Source: Qipengyuania algicida | Lineage (GTDB): Bacteria; Pseudomonadota; Alphaproteobacteria; Sphingomonadales; Sphingomonadaceae | DNA length: 64,000 nt | Assembly (NCBI RefSeq): GCF_009828025.1 | Contig: NZ_WTYA01000002.1 | Location: forward strand, 1 to 64,000 | Reading direction: 5' to 3' | In this document: positions 35,926 to 44,875 of the stretch, one piece after another | Position numbering within the stretch: position 1 is the first letter of the stretch | How the letters are laid out: each line of letters begins with the position of its first letter | Position numbers and translations under genes: made by a program | The notes under the pieces: model-generated | The model's database searches: none | The model's input: the letters and a program-made list of their open reading frames with translations, nothing else | Told to the model about the DNA's origin: nothing

Positions 35926-36905
35926 TGGACGTCGTTGCAGTAGATATCGGCGGAACCCACGCACGTTTCGCCATCGCTCACGTTTCAGCCGACGGGGCAA
36001 TCGAGCTCGAAGATCCGGAAACGCTCCATACTGCCGATTACGCCAGCTTCCAGAGCGCCTGGCAGAGTTTTCGCAACAGCAAGGGCGGCACCCTGCCTCC
36101 GCGTATCAGCATGGCGATTGCCGGACCCGTGGGTGGCGAAGTGATCCGGTTTACCAACAACCCCTGGATCATTCGCCCGTCACTGATGGAATCGAAGCTC
36201 GACGTCGAGCAATGGACCATCGTCAACGATTTCGAGGCCATCGGCCATGCGGTGGCGCGCGCACCGGAAGACCAGTTCATCCACTTGACCGGTCCTGACG
36301 AGCCGCTCGCAAGCGATGGCACGATCAGCATCCTTGGCCCGGGGACAGGGCTCGGAGTGGCGCATTTATGGCGCTCGTCGGCAGGTGACTACCGCGTGAC
36401 CGCAACCGAGGGCGGGCATATCGATTTCGCCCCACTCGACAGCATCGAGGACGCCATCCTCGCGCGCCTGCGCAAACGTCACAATCGTGTGTCGATCGAA
36501 CGGGTCGTATGCGGACCGGCGATCATCGAGATCCGCGCAACCCTTGCCGCGCTCGAAGGGCGCGCGGTGCCGGAGGAGGACGACGTCACGCTGTGGACGC
36601 GCGCAATGGCAGACAAGGACAGCCTCGCCGCCGCAGCGCTTGACCGCTTCTGCCTGTCGCTTGGCAGCGTGGCAGGCGATATCACTCTGGCGCAGGGTGG
36701 CTTCGGCGGCGTGGTCATCGCGGGAGGGCTGGGATACCGCCTGCGCGATCATCTGCCGCATTCCGGCTTTGCGGAGCGATTCCGCGCCAAGGGCCGCTTT
36801 GCAAACCTGATGGGCGAAATACCGGTCAAGCTGATCGTCCATCCGCAACCCGGCCTGTTCGGTGCTGCCGCGGCCTTCGCCAAAGAGCATGGAGTTTCAC
36901 AATGA
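35922..36905 (+). CDS. glk: Glucokinase
   Basis: The enzyme phosphorylates glucose with ATP. The 327-residue protein has the phosphate-binding motif VDIGGTHARF, the adenosine-site LGPGTGLGVAHL, and the ATEGGHIDFAP sugar-binding block. ROK-independent bacterial glucokinases of this type (Glk) fit. It overlaps edd and eda by four bases each. Its place in the operon makes the route glucose to KDPG complete apart from the lactonase. Confidence 0.96.
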   Translation: MMDVVAVDIGGTHARFAIAHVSADGAIELEDPETLHTADYASFQSAWQSFRNSKGGTLPPRISMAIAGPVGGEVIRFTNNPWIIRPSLMESKLDVEQWTIVNDFEAIGHAVARAPEDQFIHLTGPDEPLASDGTISILGPGTGLGVAHLWRSSAGDYRVTATEGGHIDFAPLDSIEDAILARLRKRHNRVSIERVVCGPAIIEIRATLAALEGRAVPEEDDVTLWTRAMADKDSLAAAALDRFCLSLGSVAGDITLAQGGFGGVVIAGGLGYRLRDHLPHSGFAERFRAKGRFANLMGEIPVKLIVHPQPGLFGAAAAFAKEHGVSQ

Positions 36906-37513
36906 ATGTTGCCGCTGTGATGACGAAAGCACCAGTCATACCGGTGATCGTGGTGGAGGACATTGCCCATGCAGTTCCGCTGGCCGAAGCGCTGGTTGCG
37001 GGCGGACTTCCGGTACTCGAAGTCACACTGCGTACCTCGGCTGCACTCGACGCGATCGCGGCGATGAAGCAGGTGGCTGGAGCCATCGTGGGCGCAGGCA
37101 CGGTGATCAATCCCGACCAGCTCGATCAGGCACTTGCAGCGGGTAGCGAGTTCATCGTTTCACCGGGTTTGACCGAGCCGCTGGGCAAGGCGGCGATCGC
37201 CAGCGGAGTGCCGTTCCTTCCGGGAATCGCCAATGCCGGCGACATTATGCGCGGGCTCGACATGGGCCTTACCCATTTCAAGTTCTTTCCTGCGATGGCC
37301 GCGGGCGGGCTGCCTGCACTCAAGGCGCTAGCCGGACCGTTCCAGCAATGCCGCTTCTGCCCGACCGGCGGGATTGGCCCGGACAATGCCGCCGAGTGGC
37401 TGGCTTTCGACCCGGTGCTGTGCGTCGGCGGAAGCTGGGTTTCGCCCAAGGGTGCGCCGGACAAACCCGAAATCGAGCGACTGGCGCGCGCTGCGGCTAA
37501 GCTCGCCGTTTAG
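36902..37513 (+). CDS. eda: KDPG aldolase
   Basis: The enzyme splits 2-keto-3-deoxy-6-phosphogluconate into pyruvate and glyceraldehyde-3-phosphate. The 203-residue protein has the Schiff-base lysine in THFKFFPAMAAGG and the catalytic Glu in LEVTLRTSAAL. It ends the operon and is convergent with tilS, with only nine bases between stops and no clear terminator. Confidence 0.97.
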   Translation: MNVAAVMTKAPVIPVIVVEDIAHAVPLAEALVAGGLPVLEVTLRTSAALDAIAAMKQVAGAIVGAGTVINPDQLDQALAAGSEFIVSPGLTEPLGKAAIASGVPFLPGIANAGDIMRGLDMGLTHFKFFPAMAAGGLPALKALAGPFQQCRFCPTGGIGPDNAAEWLAFDPVLCVGGSWVSPKGAPDKPEIERLARAAAKLAV

Positions 37514-37522
37514 GCAAGAGCG

Positions 37523-38512
37523 CTATCCGGTTCGGCGAGGCGGTTCAGGCTCGAAATGCCAGACGCCTTCGAGATCGGGCCGCGCCAGCATCCCCCCCAG
37601 CGACGCGTTTTCGCCCGCGCGCAGCCGGTCGACCATAGTTCTGGCATCTCCACGCGAGATGTCCGCGCCCAGCTCAGCGCCTATGCGCAGGATGATCTCG
37701 ACCGCTTCAAACGAGTGCGCTTGCCCTAGGGCATAGCCAAACCCATCGCTCGTCTGCACGACCCAGTTTCGCCATGCTAGATCGACCTGCGCATTGAGGT
37801 AGGCTTCCGCGTCGGCCAGCAATTGCGCGCTGCGCGCAAGCCCGGAAGGATCGATGCCATCCTGCGACGCCAGCAAGCGCCGCACGCGAACACGCTCGAA
37901 GCGCAGGTCGTCATTGGAGGGGTCGCGCACGGGAGTCAGTTCGGCATCCTCGACCAGCGCCTCCAGCTCCGCCCGTCGCCAGCCGAGCAACGGGCGCAGC
38001 AGTGCCAAATCGGTTCCCGGCACATTGCCCCGGGGACGAACGCCCGCCAGACCCGCAATCCCGCTTCCACGGTGGAGGCGCATCATCAGCGTCTCGGCCT
38101 GATCGTCGAGCTGGTGGCCCGTCGCCAGTGCGGCCAGTCCGCGCCGATCCAGCCATTGCGCCAGCGCGGCGTAACGCGCCTCGCGCGCTTGCGCCTGCAC
38201 ATTACCCGCGGCAACCTCTACCGGGAGCGTGCTATGCGGCACCCCGATATCCTGACACAGACTGGCAACCGTCGCGGCCTCTTCGGCGCTTTCAGCTCGC
38301 AGCCCATGATCGACGGTCGCGGCCTCCACCCGGCCAGGCATGATCATTGCGGAAAGTATCAACAGCGCAAGGCTGTCGGGTCCGCCCGATACCGCGACGC
38401 CGAGCCGCGCGTCTTCGCCAGCGATCTCGGGCCACACGCGCGCGAGATCCTCGCGGAAACGCGCCGCTAAAGGAGCGAAAAGCGCACGATCAATTGCAGT
38501 TCGCCTTGGCAC
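37523..38512 (-). CDS. tilS: tRNA(Ile)-lysidine synthetase
   Basis: The enzyme adds lysine to C34 of tRNA-Ile, changing its codon specificity from AUG to AUA. The 329-residue protein has the PP-loop ATP motif AVSGGPDSLALL and the GHQLDDQAETLMMRL and GLAGVRP motifs. It starts at a GTG that overlaps the end of cpoB by 23 bases; no other start is available in the frame. It is somewhat shorter than E. coli TilS, which is common in alphaproteobacteria. Confidence 0.95.
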   Translation of the reverse strand: MPRRTAIDRALFAPLAARFREDLARVWPEIAGEDARLGVAVSGGPDSLALLILSAMIMPGRVEAATVDHGLRAESAEEAATVASLCQDIGVPHSTLPVEVAAGNVQAQAREARYAALAQWLDRRGLAALATGHQLDDQAETLMMRLHRGSGIAGLAGVRPRGNVPGTDLALLRPLLGWRRAELEALVEDAELTPVRDPSNDDLRFERVRVRRLLASQDGIDPSGLARSAQLLADAEAYLNAQVDLAWRNWVVQTSDGFGYALGQAHSFEAVEIILRIGAELGADISRGDARTMVDRLRAGENASLGGMLARPDLEGVWHFEPEPPRRTG

Positions 38513-39419
38513 GGTCGGCCTGATATTCGACCTTCAACCGCCCGGTCGCCAGCGCCGGATACGTGTCGGCAAATTCGGTCAGTGCGATGCAGGCCCGCTT
38601 GGTATCCTTGAGCGCGATCATCGATTCGGCGAGGTACAAAAGGCTGTCACCAGCACGCGCGCCGGTCTTGTCGGCCTGGTAATTCTTGAGCAGCCACGGG
38701 GCGGCTTCCCTGGGCTTGCCATCGTCGAGATAGGCGCGACCAAGCAAGTTACGGCCATAGCTGATCATCGAGCTATTGGGATATTTTTCGACGAATTTGG
38801 TCAGCTGCTGCTCTGCCTCGGGATAAAGCTTGGCGTCCCACAGGCGGAAACCATAGGTGTATTCGTCGGTCGCATCATTACCCGTCTGTGGCTTCTGGAT
38901 CGCGTTGATCTTGGCGAGCCGTTCGGCGCTTGGTGCGCTCGCTGGTGTCGGCGTTGATCCAGATGCACTCGCGACAGGTTGAGCAACGCCGGATGTTCCC
39001 GCCGCCCCGCCAGTTGCAGTTGCAGGCAGCGGCGCTGCGGCAGCCGCCTCGAGCGCCTTGACCCGATCGGTCAGACCGCTGATTTCATGGCCATATTGCT
39101 CGTTCGCGGCCGTCAGCCGCTGAACTTGCGCTTCGAGCGCATCGAGGCGGCCGAGAATATCGGTTACTGCCGTGGTCGAGGGCGTGCCGGGAAGCGTTGC
39201 GGGCGTGGCAGTCTGAGCCGGGGCGGTCGATACTTCAGGCGAGAAGAACTTGCCGTCCGGGCCGGGGAAAACCTTGCGCTGAAGCGCGCGGACCTCGGCC
39301 TCGACACGCTTGAGCCGCGCATCGGTGTTCTGGTCCTGAGCCACGGCGGGAAACGAGGAGGCCACGAGCGCGGTGGCGATAACACCCATGCCCCAGCCTG
39401 CTGGCGTACGGAATTTCAT
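38490..39419 (-). CDS. cpoB: Tol-Pal associated periplasmic protein CpoB (YbgF)
   Basis: The 309-residue periplasmic protein has a signal peptide (AVA-Q cleavage near residue 27), an N-terminal coiled coil (ARLKRVEAEVRALQRKVF and a second heptad stretch), a Pro/Ala-rich linker and C-terminal TPR repeats (DEYTYGFRLWDAKLYPEAE, GRAYLDDGKPREAAPWLLK). It coordinates cell-wall synthesis and outer-membrane constriction with Tol-Pal in E. coli. No tol or pal gene is visible here, an unusual separation. The start at 39419 is the signal peptide start. Confidence 0.9.
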   Translation of the reverse strand: MKFRTPAGWGMGVIATALVASSFPAVAQDQNTDARLKRVEAEVRALQRKVFPGPDGKFFSPEVSTAPAQTATPATLPGTPSTTAVTDILGRLDALEAQVQRLTAANEQYGHEISGLTDRVKALEAAAAAPLPATATGGAAGTSGVAQPVASASGSTPTPASAPSAERLAKINAIQKPQTGNDATDEYTYGFRLWDAKLYPEAEQQLTKFVEKYPNSSMISYGRNLLGRAYLDDGKPREAAPWLLKNYQADKTGARAGDSLLYLAESMIALKDTKRACIALTEFADTYPALATGRLKVEYQADRAKANCN

Positions 39420-39519
39420 CTGACGAACAACTCCTGATTGGTTCGGCAACAGGATTGCTGCCCTAGCCTTGCTTGCCTGTCGAGAGGATGAAGCGGTTTA
39501 TCCCACCGCTAACCCGCGT

Positions 39520-40374
39520 TCAGTTGGCACCTTGCGCGGATTGAGGGATATTTGGTGCGGTGGCTGCGGCCTGCGTGTCTGGTGCAGCCTGCTCACGCGC
39601 CAGCAATGCCTGCGGGGTAACGGAAATGTCCTTCACCACGACATCGTCTTCCGACAGCTTGGGCACCTGCTGCCCGCCCACCGTAATTTCCAAAGCATAA
39701 GGGCGTCCGGTCCAGACTTTCGGATCCTTCGCATCTGTGGGAATGGTATAGCTTTGGCCCTTGGCCATCTGCGCTTCGTAGAGGCGCTTGCCATCGCCAT
39801 CGTAGAATTTGACCCAAGTACCGTCCATCAGGCTGGTAAAAACCACGGGGCCGTTTGCAACAGGCTGAGCGGTGGCTGCTCCCGTCGGCTGCTGCGCGAC
39901 CGGGCCGGCTGGCGCAACGGCGTCGGCAGTCAGCGGCGGAGGCGTGATGGCGGGGGAGAAATAAGTGCGATAGAATGTGAAAGCCCCGGCGATCAGCAGC
40001 ACCGCAGCCAGCATCGAAAACCACACCAGTCCACGTGATGGCACACGCGCAGGATCGCCAGGTTCGAATTTGTCGTGGCGTTGCTGGCCTTCGCCAGCGC
40101 CTTCGGCCAATTCCTCGCGCAGCCGCGCCAGCACGACCGTTTCGTCGAGCCCCAGCAGCCGCGCGTAGCTGCGGCTGAAACCGACCGCATAGGTGCGCGA
40201 GGGCAGCTTGCCATAATCGCTGCTTTCAATCGCGACCAGATGGCGTTGGGGTATGCGCGTTTCAGCTGCCACCTGGGCAATATCCAGCCCTTCGGCCTTG
40301 CGCGCCTCGCGCAGCATTTCGCCCGCGCGCAGCTCGTTTGCGTCGTGTTCGTCGATCTGGACGCTTTCGTCCAT
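39520..40374 (-). CDS. RodZ-like helix-turn-helix membrane protein (DUF4115)
   Basis: The 284-residue protein has a cytoplasmic Cro/C1-type helix-turn-helix at about residues 15-80 (AGEMLREARKAEGLDIAQVA, IPQRHLVAIESSDYGKLPS), one membrane helix (GLVWFSMLAAVLLIAGAFTF) and a periplasmic Pro/Ala-rich linker with a C-terminal DUF4115-like domain. This is the RodZ layout: in rods it links MreB to the cell-wall machinery. I do not use the symbol rodZ because the family also includes other HTH proteins. A TTGACA hexamer lies upstream. Confidence 0.8.
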   Translation of the reverse strand: MDESVQIDEHDANELRAGEMLREARKAEGLDIAQVAAETRIPQRHLVAIESSDYGKLPSRTYAVGFSRSYARLLGLDETVVLARLREELAEGAGEGQQRHDKFEPGDPARVPSRGLVWFSMLAAVLLIAGAFTFYRTYFSPAITPPPLTADAVAPAGPVAQQPTGAATAQPVANGPVVFTSLMDGTWVKFYDGDGKRLYEAQMAKGQSYTIPTDAKDPKVWTGRPYALEITVGGQQVPKLSEDDVVVKDISVTPQALLAREQAAPDTQAAATAPNIPQSAQGAN

Positions 40375-40393
40375 GAAACCCCGCCTTGACCCG

Positions 40394-40438
40394 TTCTCTT
40401 GTGAGAAAAGAGAAACTTCGCAAATGTTACACTGTCAA
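40394..40438 (-). promoter_or_regulatory. Upstream region of the RodZ-like gene
   Basis: On the minus strand a TTGACA hexamer (plus-strand complement TGTCAA at 40433-40438) is a good -35 box, but the matching -10 is not clear. A 7-bp inverted repeat (TTCTCTT 40394-40400 / AAGAGAA 40408-40414) lies between it and the start codon and could be an operator or an mRNA hairpin. Low certainty. Confidence 0.35.
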
Positions 40439-40507
40439 CCGCTTCATGGGAAGGGGTTCGCCGGACGCAGACCAATCGGGCATTTACCGCGACGAGTGTG
40501 CGCGCAG

Positions 40508-42778
40508 TTATTCCACATCGATCCCGTGTCGTTCGGCCCACAGCGTCATTTCGGTGCGCATATTCGCAGGCGGATTGGCGAGCCATGCCTGCATCGCTTC
40601 GGTAATCTCGGCAAGGTCGACCTTGCGAATGAGTTCCTTGATCGGCCCGACCGATGCCGGTGTGATCGAAAAGCGGCGGAAACCTATGCCGAGCAGAGCC
40701 AGTGCTTCGAGCCTGCGACCGCCCATCTCCCCGCAAACCCCAAGATCGACCGATTGTCCGGCAAGCCCGTTGGTCACTCGCTTGAGGAACCGGAGGATCG
40801 CGGGGCTGAGCCAGTCGTAACGCTCGGCCAGCCGCGGATCGGCGCGGTCGGCGGCGAAGAGGAACTGCGTGAGATCGTTGGTGCCGACCGACAGGAACGA
40901 AAGCCGCGGGACCATTTGTTCCAGCACTTCGGCAAGCGCGGGAACTTCCAGCATCGCGCCATAGCGGATCGCTTCGGGCAGCAGCTTGCGCCGCGCCTTC
41001 AGATAGGCGAGCTGGTCCTCGAACACGGCCTTGGCGGCATCGAACTCCCACGGTTCGCTGACCATCGGGAACATGACGTTGAGCGTGCGCCCCGCCGCCG
41101 CTTCGAGCAGTGCACGCGCCTGCGCCTTGAGCAGCCCTTCGCGATCGAGTGCGAGGCGCAGCGCACGCCAGCCGAGCGCGGGATTTTCTTCCCTCTCGAT
41201 CTCTTCGTTGACCAAATAGGGCACCGCCTTGTCACCGCCGATATCGACCGTGCGGAACACCACTGGCTTGTCCCCCGCCGCCTCCAGCACGTCGCGATAG
41301 AGCCGTGTCTGGCGTTCGCGCTGCGGCAATGTCGCGGAAACGAGAAACTGGAATTCGGTCCGAAACAGGCCGACGCCATCCGCACCGGTCATTGCCAGCA
41401 TACTCATGTCGTCGCGCAGTCCGGCGTTGATCATCACCGTGATGCGCGTGCCGCAGCGGGTGAACGGCTCGACATCGCGCATCTCGGCATAGGCCGCCTG
41501 CCGCTCGCGGCTCTTGGCGAAACGTGCTTCGAACAATTCGTTCATCTGCTGCGTCGGACGCAACGTGACGGTTCCCTTGTCGGCGTCGAGCAGCACCTCG
41601 TCGCCCTCGTTGACGTGGCGCAGCACGCCCTCGACCCGGCCAAGCACCGGCACTCCCATAGCTCGCGCTACGATCACGACATGCGAGGTGAGCGAGCCTT
41701 CCTGCAGGAGGACGCCTTTCAATCGCCGACGATCGTATTCCAGCAGTTCGGCAGGTCCGAGATTGCGGGCCACGAGGATCGTATCGCGTCGCAAGCCTTG
41801 TGTGGCCGCGGTGCCGAGCTGGCCGGAGACGATGCGCAGCAATCGGTTGGAGAGGTCCTCCAGATCGTGCATCCGATCGGCGAGCAAGGGATCGTCGATC
41901 TCGCGCATCCGCATCCGCGTGCGTTGCTGAACGCGCTCGATCGCCGCTTCGGCGGTCAGGCCGGAATCGATCGCTTCATTGATGCGCCTGCCCCAGCCCT
42001 CGTCGTAAGCGAACATCTTGTAGGTTTCGAGCACCTCATCATGCTCGCCGCCCTTCCCGAAATCGACCGAGCTGGCCATCGCGTCGATCTGGTCGCGCAT
42101 CTTGTCGAATGCGCGATAGACGCGCTGGCGCTCGGCCTCGATATCGTCGGCCACCACCTGATCAATATGGATGCGCGGCTGGTGTAAGACGACCGAACCC
42201 GCCGCCAGCCCCTTGACCAGCGACAGTCCGGGAAGGATGCGCGGGCCGCCATCAGCCTCGCCCAATCCCCGCGCATGTTCATCATCGATGAGGTTATTGT
42301 GCGCGATCAGTTCGGACAGCACCATGGCGGTGGTCTGCAATGCCTCGATCTCGACATCCTCATAGCGGCGCGGATCGACGTGCTGGACGCACAAAACGCC
42401 CACCGCACGTTCGCGATAGATGATCGGCACGCCGGCGAAGGAATGGAACTTGTCCTCCCCTGTTTCCGGGCGATAGGCAAAATCGGGGTGAGCCTTGGCT
42501 TCGGCAAGATTGAGAGTTTCGATATGGGAGGCAATCGTGCCCACCAACCCCTCGCCAATTGCCAGCCGGGTGACATGCACGGCATTGGCGTTGAGACCCT
42601 GGGTTGCGAACAGTTCTAGCGCGCCTTCGCGCAGCAGGTAGATCGAACAAACCTCGCTATCGAGGCTTTCGGCGATCACCGCGACGACCTGGTCCAGCTT
42701 GTGCTGCGCATTGCTGCGCGAGGCCATTACCTCGTGCAGTGTGGTCAGTATCTGGCGGGCGCTTGCAGCAGCTGTCAT
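40508..42778 (-). CDS. ptsP: Nitrogen-type phosphoenolpyruvate-protein phosphotransferase (EI-Ntr)
   Basis: The enzyme takes phosphate from PEP for the nitrogen PTS, which signals rather than transports sugars. The 756-residue protein has an N-terminal GAF domain (about 20-160), the phospho-histidine domain with EGSLTSHVVIVARAMGVPVL, and the C-terminal PEP-binding barrel (LFRTEFQFL, GTNDLTQFLFAADRADP, CGEMGG). The GAF domain could bind glutamine or a related ligand, as in characterised homologues. The NPr and EIIA partners are not in the window. It runs on the minus strand and may be co-transcribed with the genes upstream. Confidence 0.95.
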   Translation of the reverse strand: MTAAASARQILTTLHEVMASRSNAQHKLDQVVAVIAESLDSEVCSIYLLREGALELFATQGLNANAVHVTRLAIGEGLVGTIASHIETLNLAEAKAHPDFAYRPETGEDKFHSFAGVPIIYRERAVGVLCVQHVDPRRYEDVEIEALQTTAMVLSELIAHNNLIDDEHARGLGEADGGPRILPGLSLVKGLAAGSVVLHQPRIHIDQVVADDIEAERQRVYRAFDKMRDQIDAMASSVDFGKGGEHDEVLETYKMFAYDEGWGRRINEAIDSGLTAEAAIERVQQRTRMRMREIDDPLLADRMHDLEDLSNRLLRIVSGQLGTAATQGLRRDTILVARNLGPAELLEYDRRRLKGVLLQEGSLTSHVVIVARAMGVPVLGRVEGVLRHVNEGDEVLLDADKGTVTLRPTQQMNELFEARFAKSRERQAAYAEMRDVEPFTRCGTRITVMINAGLRDDMSMLAMTGADGVGLFRTEFQFLVSATLPQRERQTRLYRDVLEAAGDKPVVFRTVDIGGDKAVPYLVNEEIEREENPALGWRALRLALDREGLLKAQARALLEAAAGRTLNVMFPMVSEPWEFDAAKAVFEDQLAYLKARRKLLPEAIRYGAMLEVPALAEVLEQMVPRLSFLSVGTNDLTQFLFAADRADPRLAERYDWLSPAILRFLKRVTNGLAGQSVDLGVCGEMGGRRLEALALLGIGFRRFSITPASVGPIKELIRKVDLAEITEAMQAWLANPPANMRTEMTLWAERHGIDVE

Positions 42779-42862
42779 GGTGGCGGGCTATAGCAGCCCA
42801 CACAGAACGCGAAAGACCGCGTCCGGCTCGCCACCCCCGCTAATTTCCGGCGCCGCCGCGGC

Positions 42863-43018
42863 TCAGAGGCCGGCAATTTCTTCCTTGATCCGCAATTTGC
42901 GCTTTTTCAATTCCCGGATCATCGCATCGTCGCGTGCAGGGCGGGCCTGTTCCTCGTGCAGGCGCGCCTCGATATCGGCGTGCTTGATCGTGAGGGCGTC
43001 GACGTGGGATGAATGCAT
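42863..43018 (-). CDS. DUF465 (YdcH-like) small protein, copy 1
   Basis: The 51-residue helical protein (TIKHADIEARLHEEQ, IRELKKRKLRIKEEIAGL) matches the DUF465 pattern with its conserved KKRKLR-KEEI ending. A GGAG ribosome site lies eight bases before the ATG. The protein would form a coiled-coil hairpin; function is unknown. It sits just downstream of a second DUF465 gene in the opposite orientation. Confidence 0.85.
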   Translation of the reverse strand: MHSSHVDALTIKHADIEARLHEEQARPARDDAMIRELKKRKLRIKEEIAGL

Positions 43019-43200
43019 GGGGCTGTCTCCTGCCTCGGGGGTTAAACCAAGCTCGGCGACTCGCCACGGCGGACGAACCGCTGAGATCGACATACAACCA
43101 CAAGCTTTACACTTTGCGAACCCCGGAAGAGTGATTAGTCAGCGCACCGCGAGAAAATCGCGACGAACGGATTCGCTCAAGCAAAGGACATGGCGATCAG

Positions 43201-43398
43201 GTGACCGAACAGGAGCTCAACAAGCGACTGGCCAATCTTCGCACCGAACACCGTGATCTGGACGCAGCAATCGCCGCACTGTCCAGTGCGGGTGCATCCG
43301 ACCAGCTCCAGATTGCGCGGCTCAAGAAGCGCAAGCTCAGGATCCGCGACCAGATCGCGATAATCGAAGACAATCTCCTGCCTGACATCATCGCCTAG
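43201..43398 (+). CDS. DUF465 (YdcH-like) small protein, copy 2
   Basis: The 65-residue protein (LNKRLANLRTEHRDLDAAI, LKKRKLRIRDQIAIIEDNL) is a clear paralogue of the 51-residue copy, with the same KKRKLR-xxQI block. It starts at a GTG. Such proteins are often found near rcdA in alphaproteobacteria, and the next gene is a DUF1465 protein. Function is unknown. Confidence 0.85.
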   Translation: MTEQELNKRLANLRTEHRDLDAAIAALSSAGASDQLQIARLKKRKLRIRDQIAIIEDNLLPDIIA

Positions 43399-43491
43399 AA
43401 ACCTAGGATATTGGCAAAGATCAGTTCCTAATTGGGACGCACCCCATAGCGGCGCTGGCGCGTGGTCGGGCCGCGGCGTATTTCGCAAGAC

Positions 43492-43950
43492 ATGGGGAAA
43501 GATCGTATCACCAGACAGGTTGTCGACGAGCTCTATGTCGAAGCACTCGTGCTCAGCGACGAGGCTCGCGAAGCCTTCAACCTGCGCATTCAGGAAACAG
43601 AGGGACCGCTGGACGACAGCATGAAGATGGCGCTGTCCGTCGAAGGGCTGCGAACCACCACGCGGCTGATGAACGTGCTCGCATGGCTGCTCAACCAGCG
43701 CGCCTATCTTTCCGGGGAGCTGTCCGAGAACCAGTTGCGTCGCTATGGCGAACTGGGTGATGAGCGACAATCCGACCCAGTCCAGGCCGCCCAGCTGCTG
43801 CCTCATACGCGATTGCTGATTCGCGATAGCGAGTTGCTTTACGCCAGAATTGCCCGCCTTGATCGCGGTTGGCGCAATCGCCCATCGGCGACGGCCAGCC
43901 CGGTCGAAGCGCTACAGGGCCGCCTTGCCACCGCCTTCGGTTCTGCATGA
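43492..43950 (+). CDS. rcdA: RcdA-like DUF1465 protein
   Basis: The 152-residue protein belongs to DUF1465. In Caulobacter RcdA helps ClpXP degrade the cell-cycle regulator CtrA. Helical blocks such as VDELYVEALVLSDEAREAF, MKMALSVEGLRTTTRLMNVLAWLL and LLPHTRLLIRDSELLYARI match the three-helix bundle. The ATG at 43492 was chosen; a GTG ten codons upstream is possible. The role in sphingomonads is inferred from the family. Confidence 0.82.
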   Translation: MGKDRITRQVVDELYVEALVLSDEAREAFNLRIQETEGPLDDSMKMALSVEGLRTTTRLMNVLAWLLNQRAYLSGELSENQLRRYGELGDERQSDPVQAAQLLPHTRLLIRDSELLYARIARLDRGWRNRPSATASPVEALQGRLATAFGSA

Positions 43951-44002
43951 GCTGCGCCGCGCACGCGTGACATAGCGCGGACCAGCCCCCATATTGCGGG
44001 GC

Positions 44003-44875
44003 ATGGTTACACCACCTCCCAAGCCATGGCCCACAGGTGCGGCCGAGCAGATCGAACCGCTCATTCGGCGTGTGCTCGCCCCCAACCCCTCGCCCTACAC
44101 CTATACCGGGACCCAGACCTATGTCGTCGGGGCCGGCGCAGGGTGTGCAGTGATCGATCCGGGGCCGGACGATCCGGCGCATCTCGCCGCGCTTGAGGCA
44201 GCGATTGGCGGCGAACCGGTCCACGCGATCATGTGCACCCACACCCACCGCGATCATTCGCCTGCATCGCGCCCACTGGCGCAGCGCACAGGCGCGCCGA
44301 TCGTGGGCTGCGCCCCGCTTGCCTTTGACGTCGACGGTCCGCGCGCAGATGAAGGCTTCGATCCCGATTATGAGGCGGACCGGGTGCTGGCCGATGGCGA
44401 GGCGATGACCGGGCCGGGCTGGACGCTGCGCGCCGTCGCCACGCCGGGCCATGTCTCCAACCATCTTTGCTTCGCGCTGGAGGAAAGCGGCGCACTGTTT
44501 ACCGGCGATCATGTAATGGGTTGGTCCACTAGCGTAGTGGTTCCGCCCGATGGCGATATGGGTCAGTATATGCGCAGCCTCGGACTCCTCCACGAGCGCG
44601 AGGACCGCATTTATTATCCGGCACATGGCCCGGCGGTCGACAAGCCCCGCCAGCTCGTGCGCGGAATGATCGGCCACCGTCGCCAGCGCGAGAACCAGAT
44701 CATGCGCCTGCTGGGCGAAGCACCACGCGCCGTCGAGCAGCTGGTCGAGAGGATGTACAAGGGTCTCGATCCGAGGCTTACGAAAGCGGCAGGGCTTTCG
44801 GTCAGCGCGCATCTGATCGATCTGGAACGACGCGGGCTGGTCGGCCGTTCGGGTAATATATGGCAAACAAACTGA
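44003..44875 (+). CDS. Metallo-beta-lactamase-fold hydrolase
   Basis: The 290-residue protein has the metal-binding MBL motif THTHRDHSPAS, further metal-binding residues in GHVSNH, FTGDHVMG and YYPAHGP, and a C-terminal winged-helix-like segment (VERMYKGLDPRLTKAAGLSV), similar to LACTB2-type RNA or acyl-group hydrolases. The substrate is unknown. ATG at 44003; a TTG three codons earlier is possible. It overlaps the DUF4230 gene by 16 bases, so the two are probably co-expressed. Confidence 0.85.
   Translation: MVTPPPKPWPTGAAEQIEPLIRRVLAPNPSPYTYTGTQTYVVGAGAGCAVIDPGPDDPAHLAALEAAIGGEPVHAIMCTHTHRDHSPASRPLAQRTGAPIVGCAPLAFDVDGPRADEGFDPDYEADRVLADGEAMTGPGWTLRAVATPGHVSNHLCFALEESGALFTGDHVMGWSTSVVVPPDGDMGQYMRSLGLLHEREDRIYYPAHGPAVDKPRQLVRGMIGHRRQRENQIMRLLGEAPRAVEQLVERMYKGLDPRLTKAAGLSVSAHLIDLERRGLVGRSGNIWQTN

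Noticed and set aside
40253-42187. 644-codon open frame opposite ptsP
   Set aside because: Long antisense frames are common in GC-rich DNA; the protein has no coherent domains, and ptsP on the other strand is clearly real.
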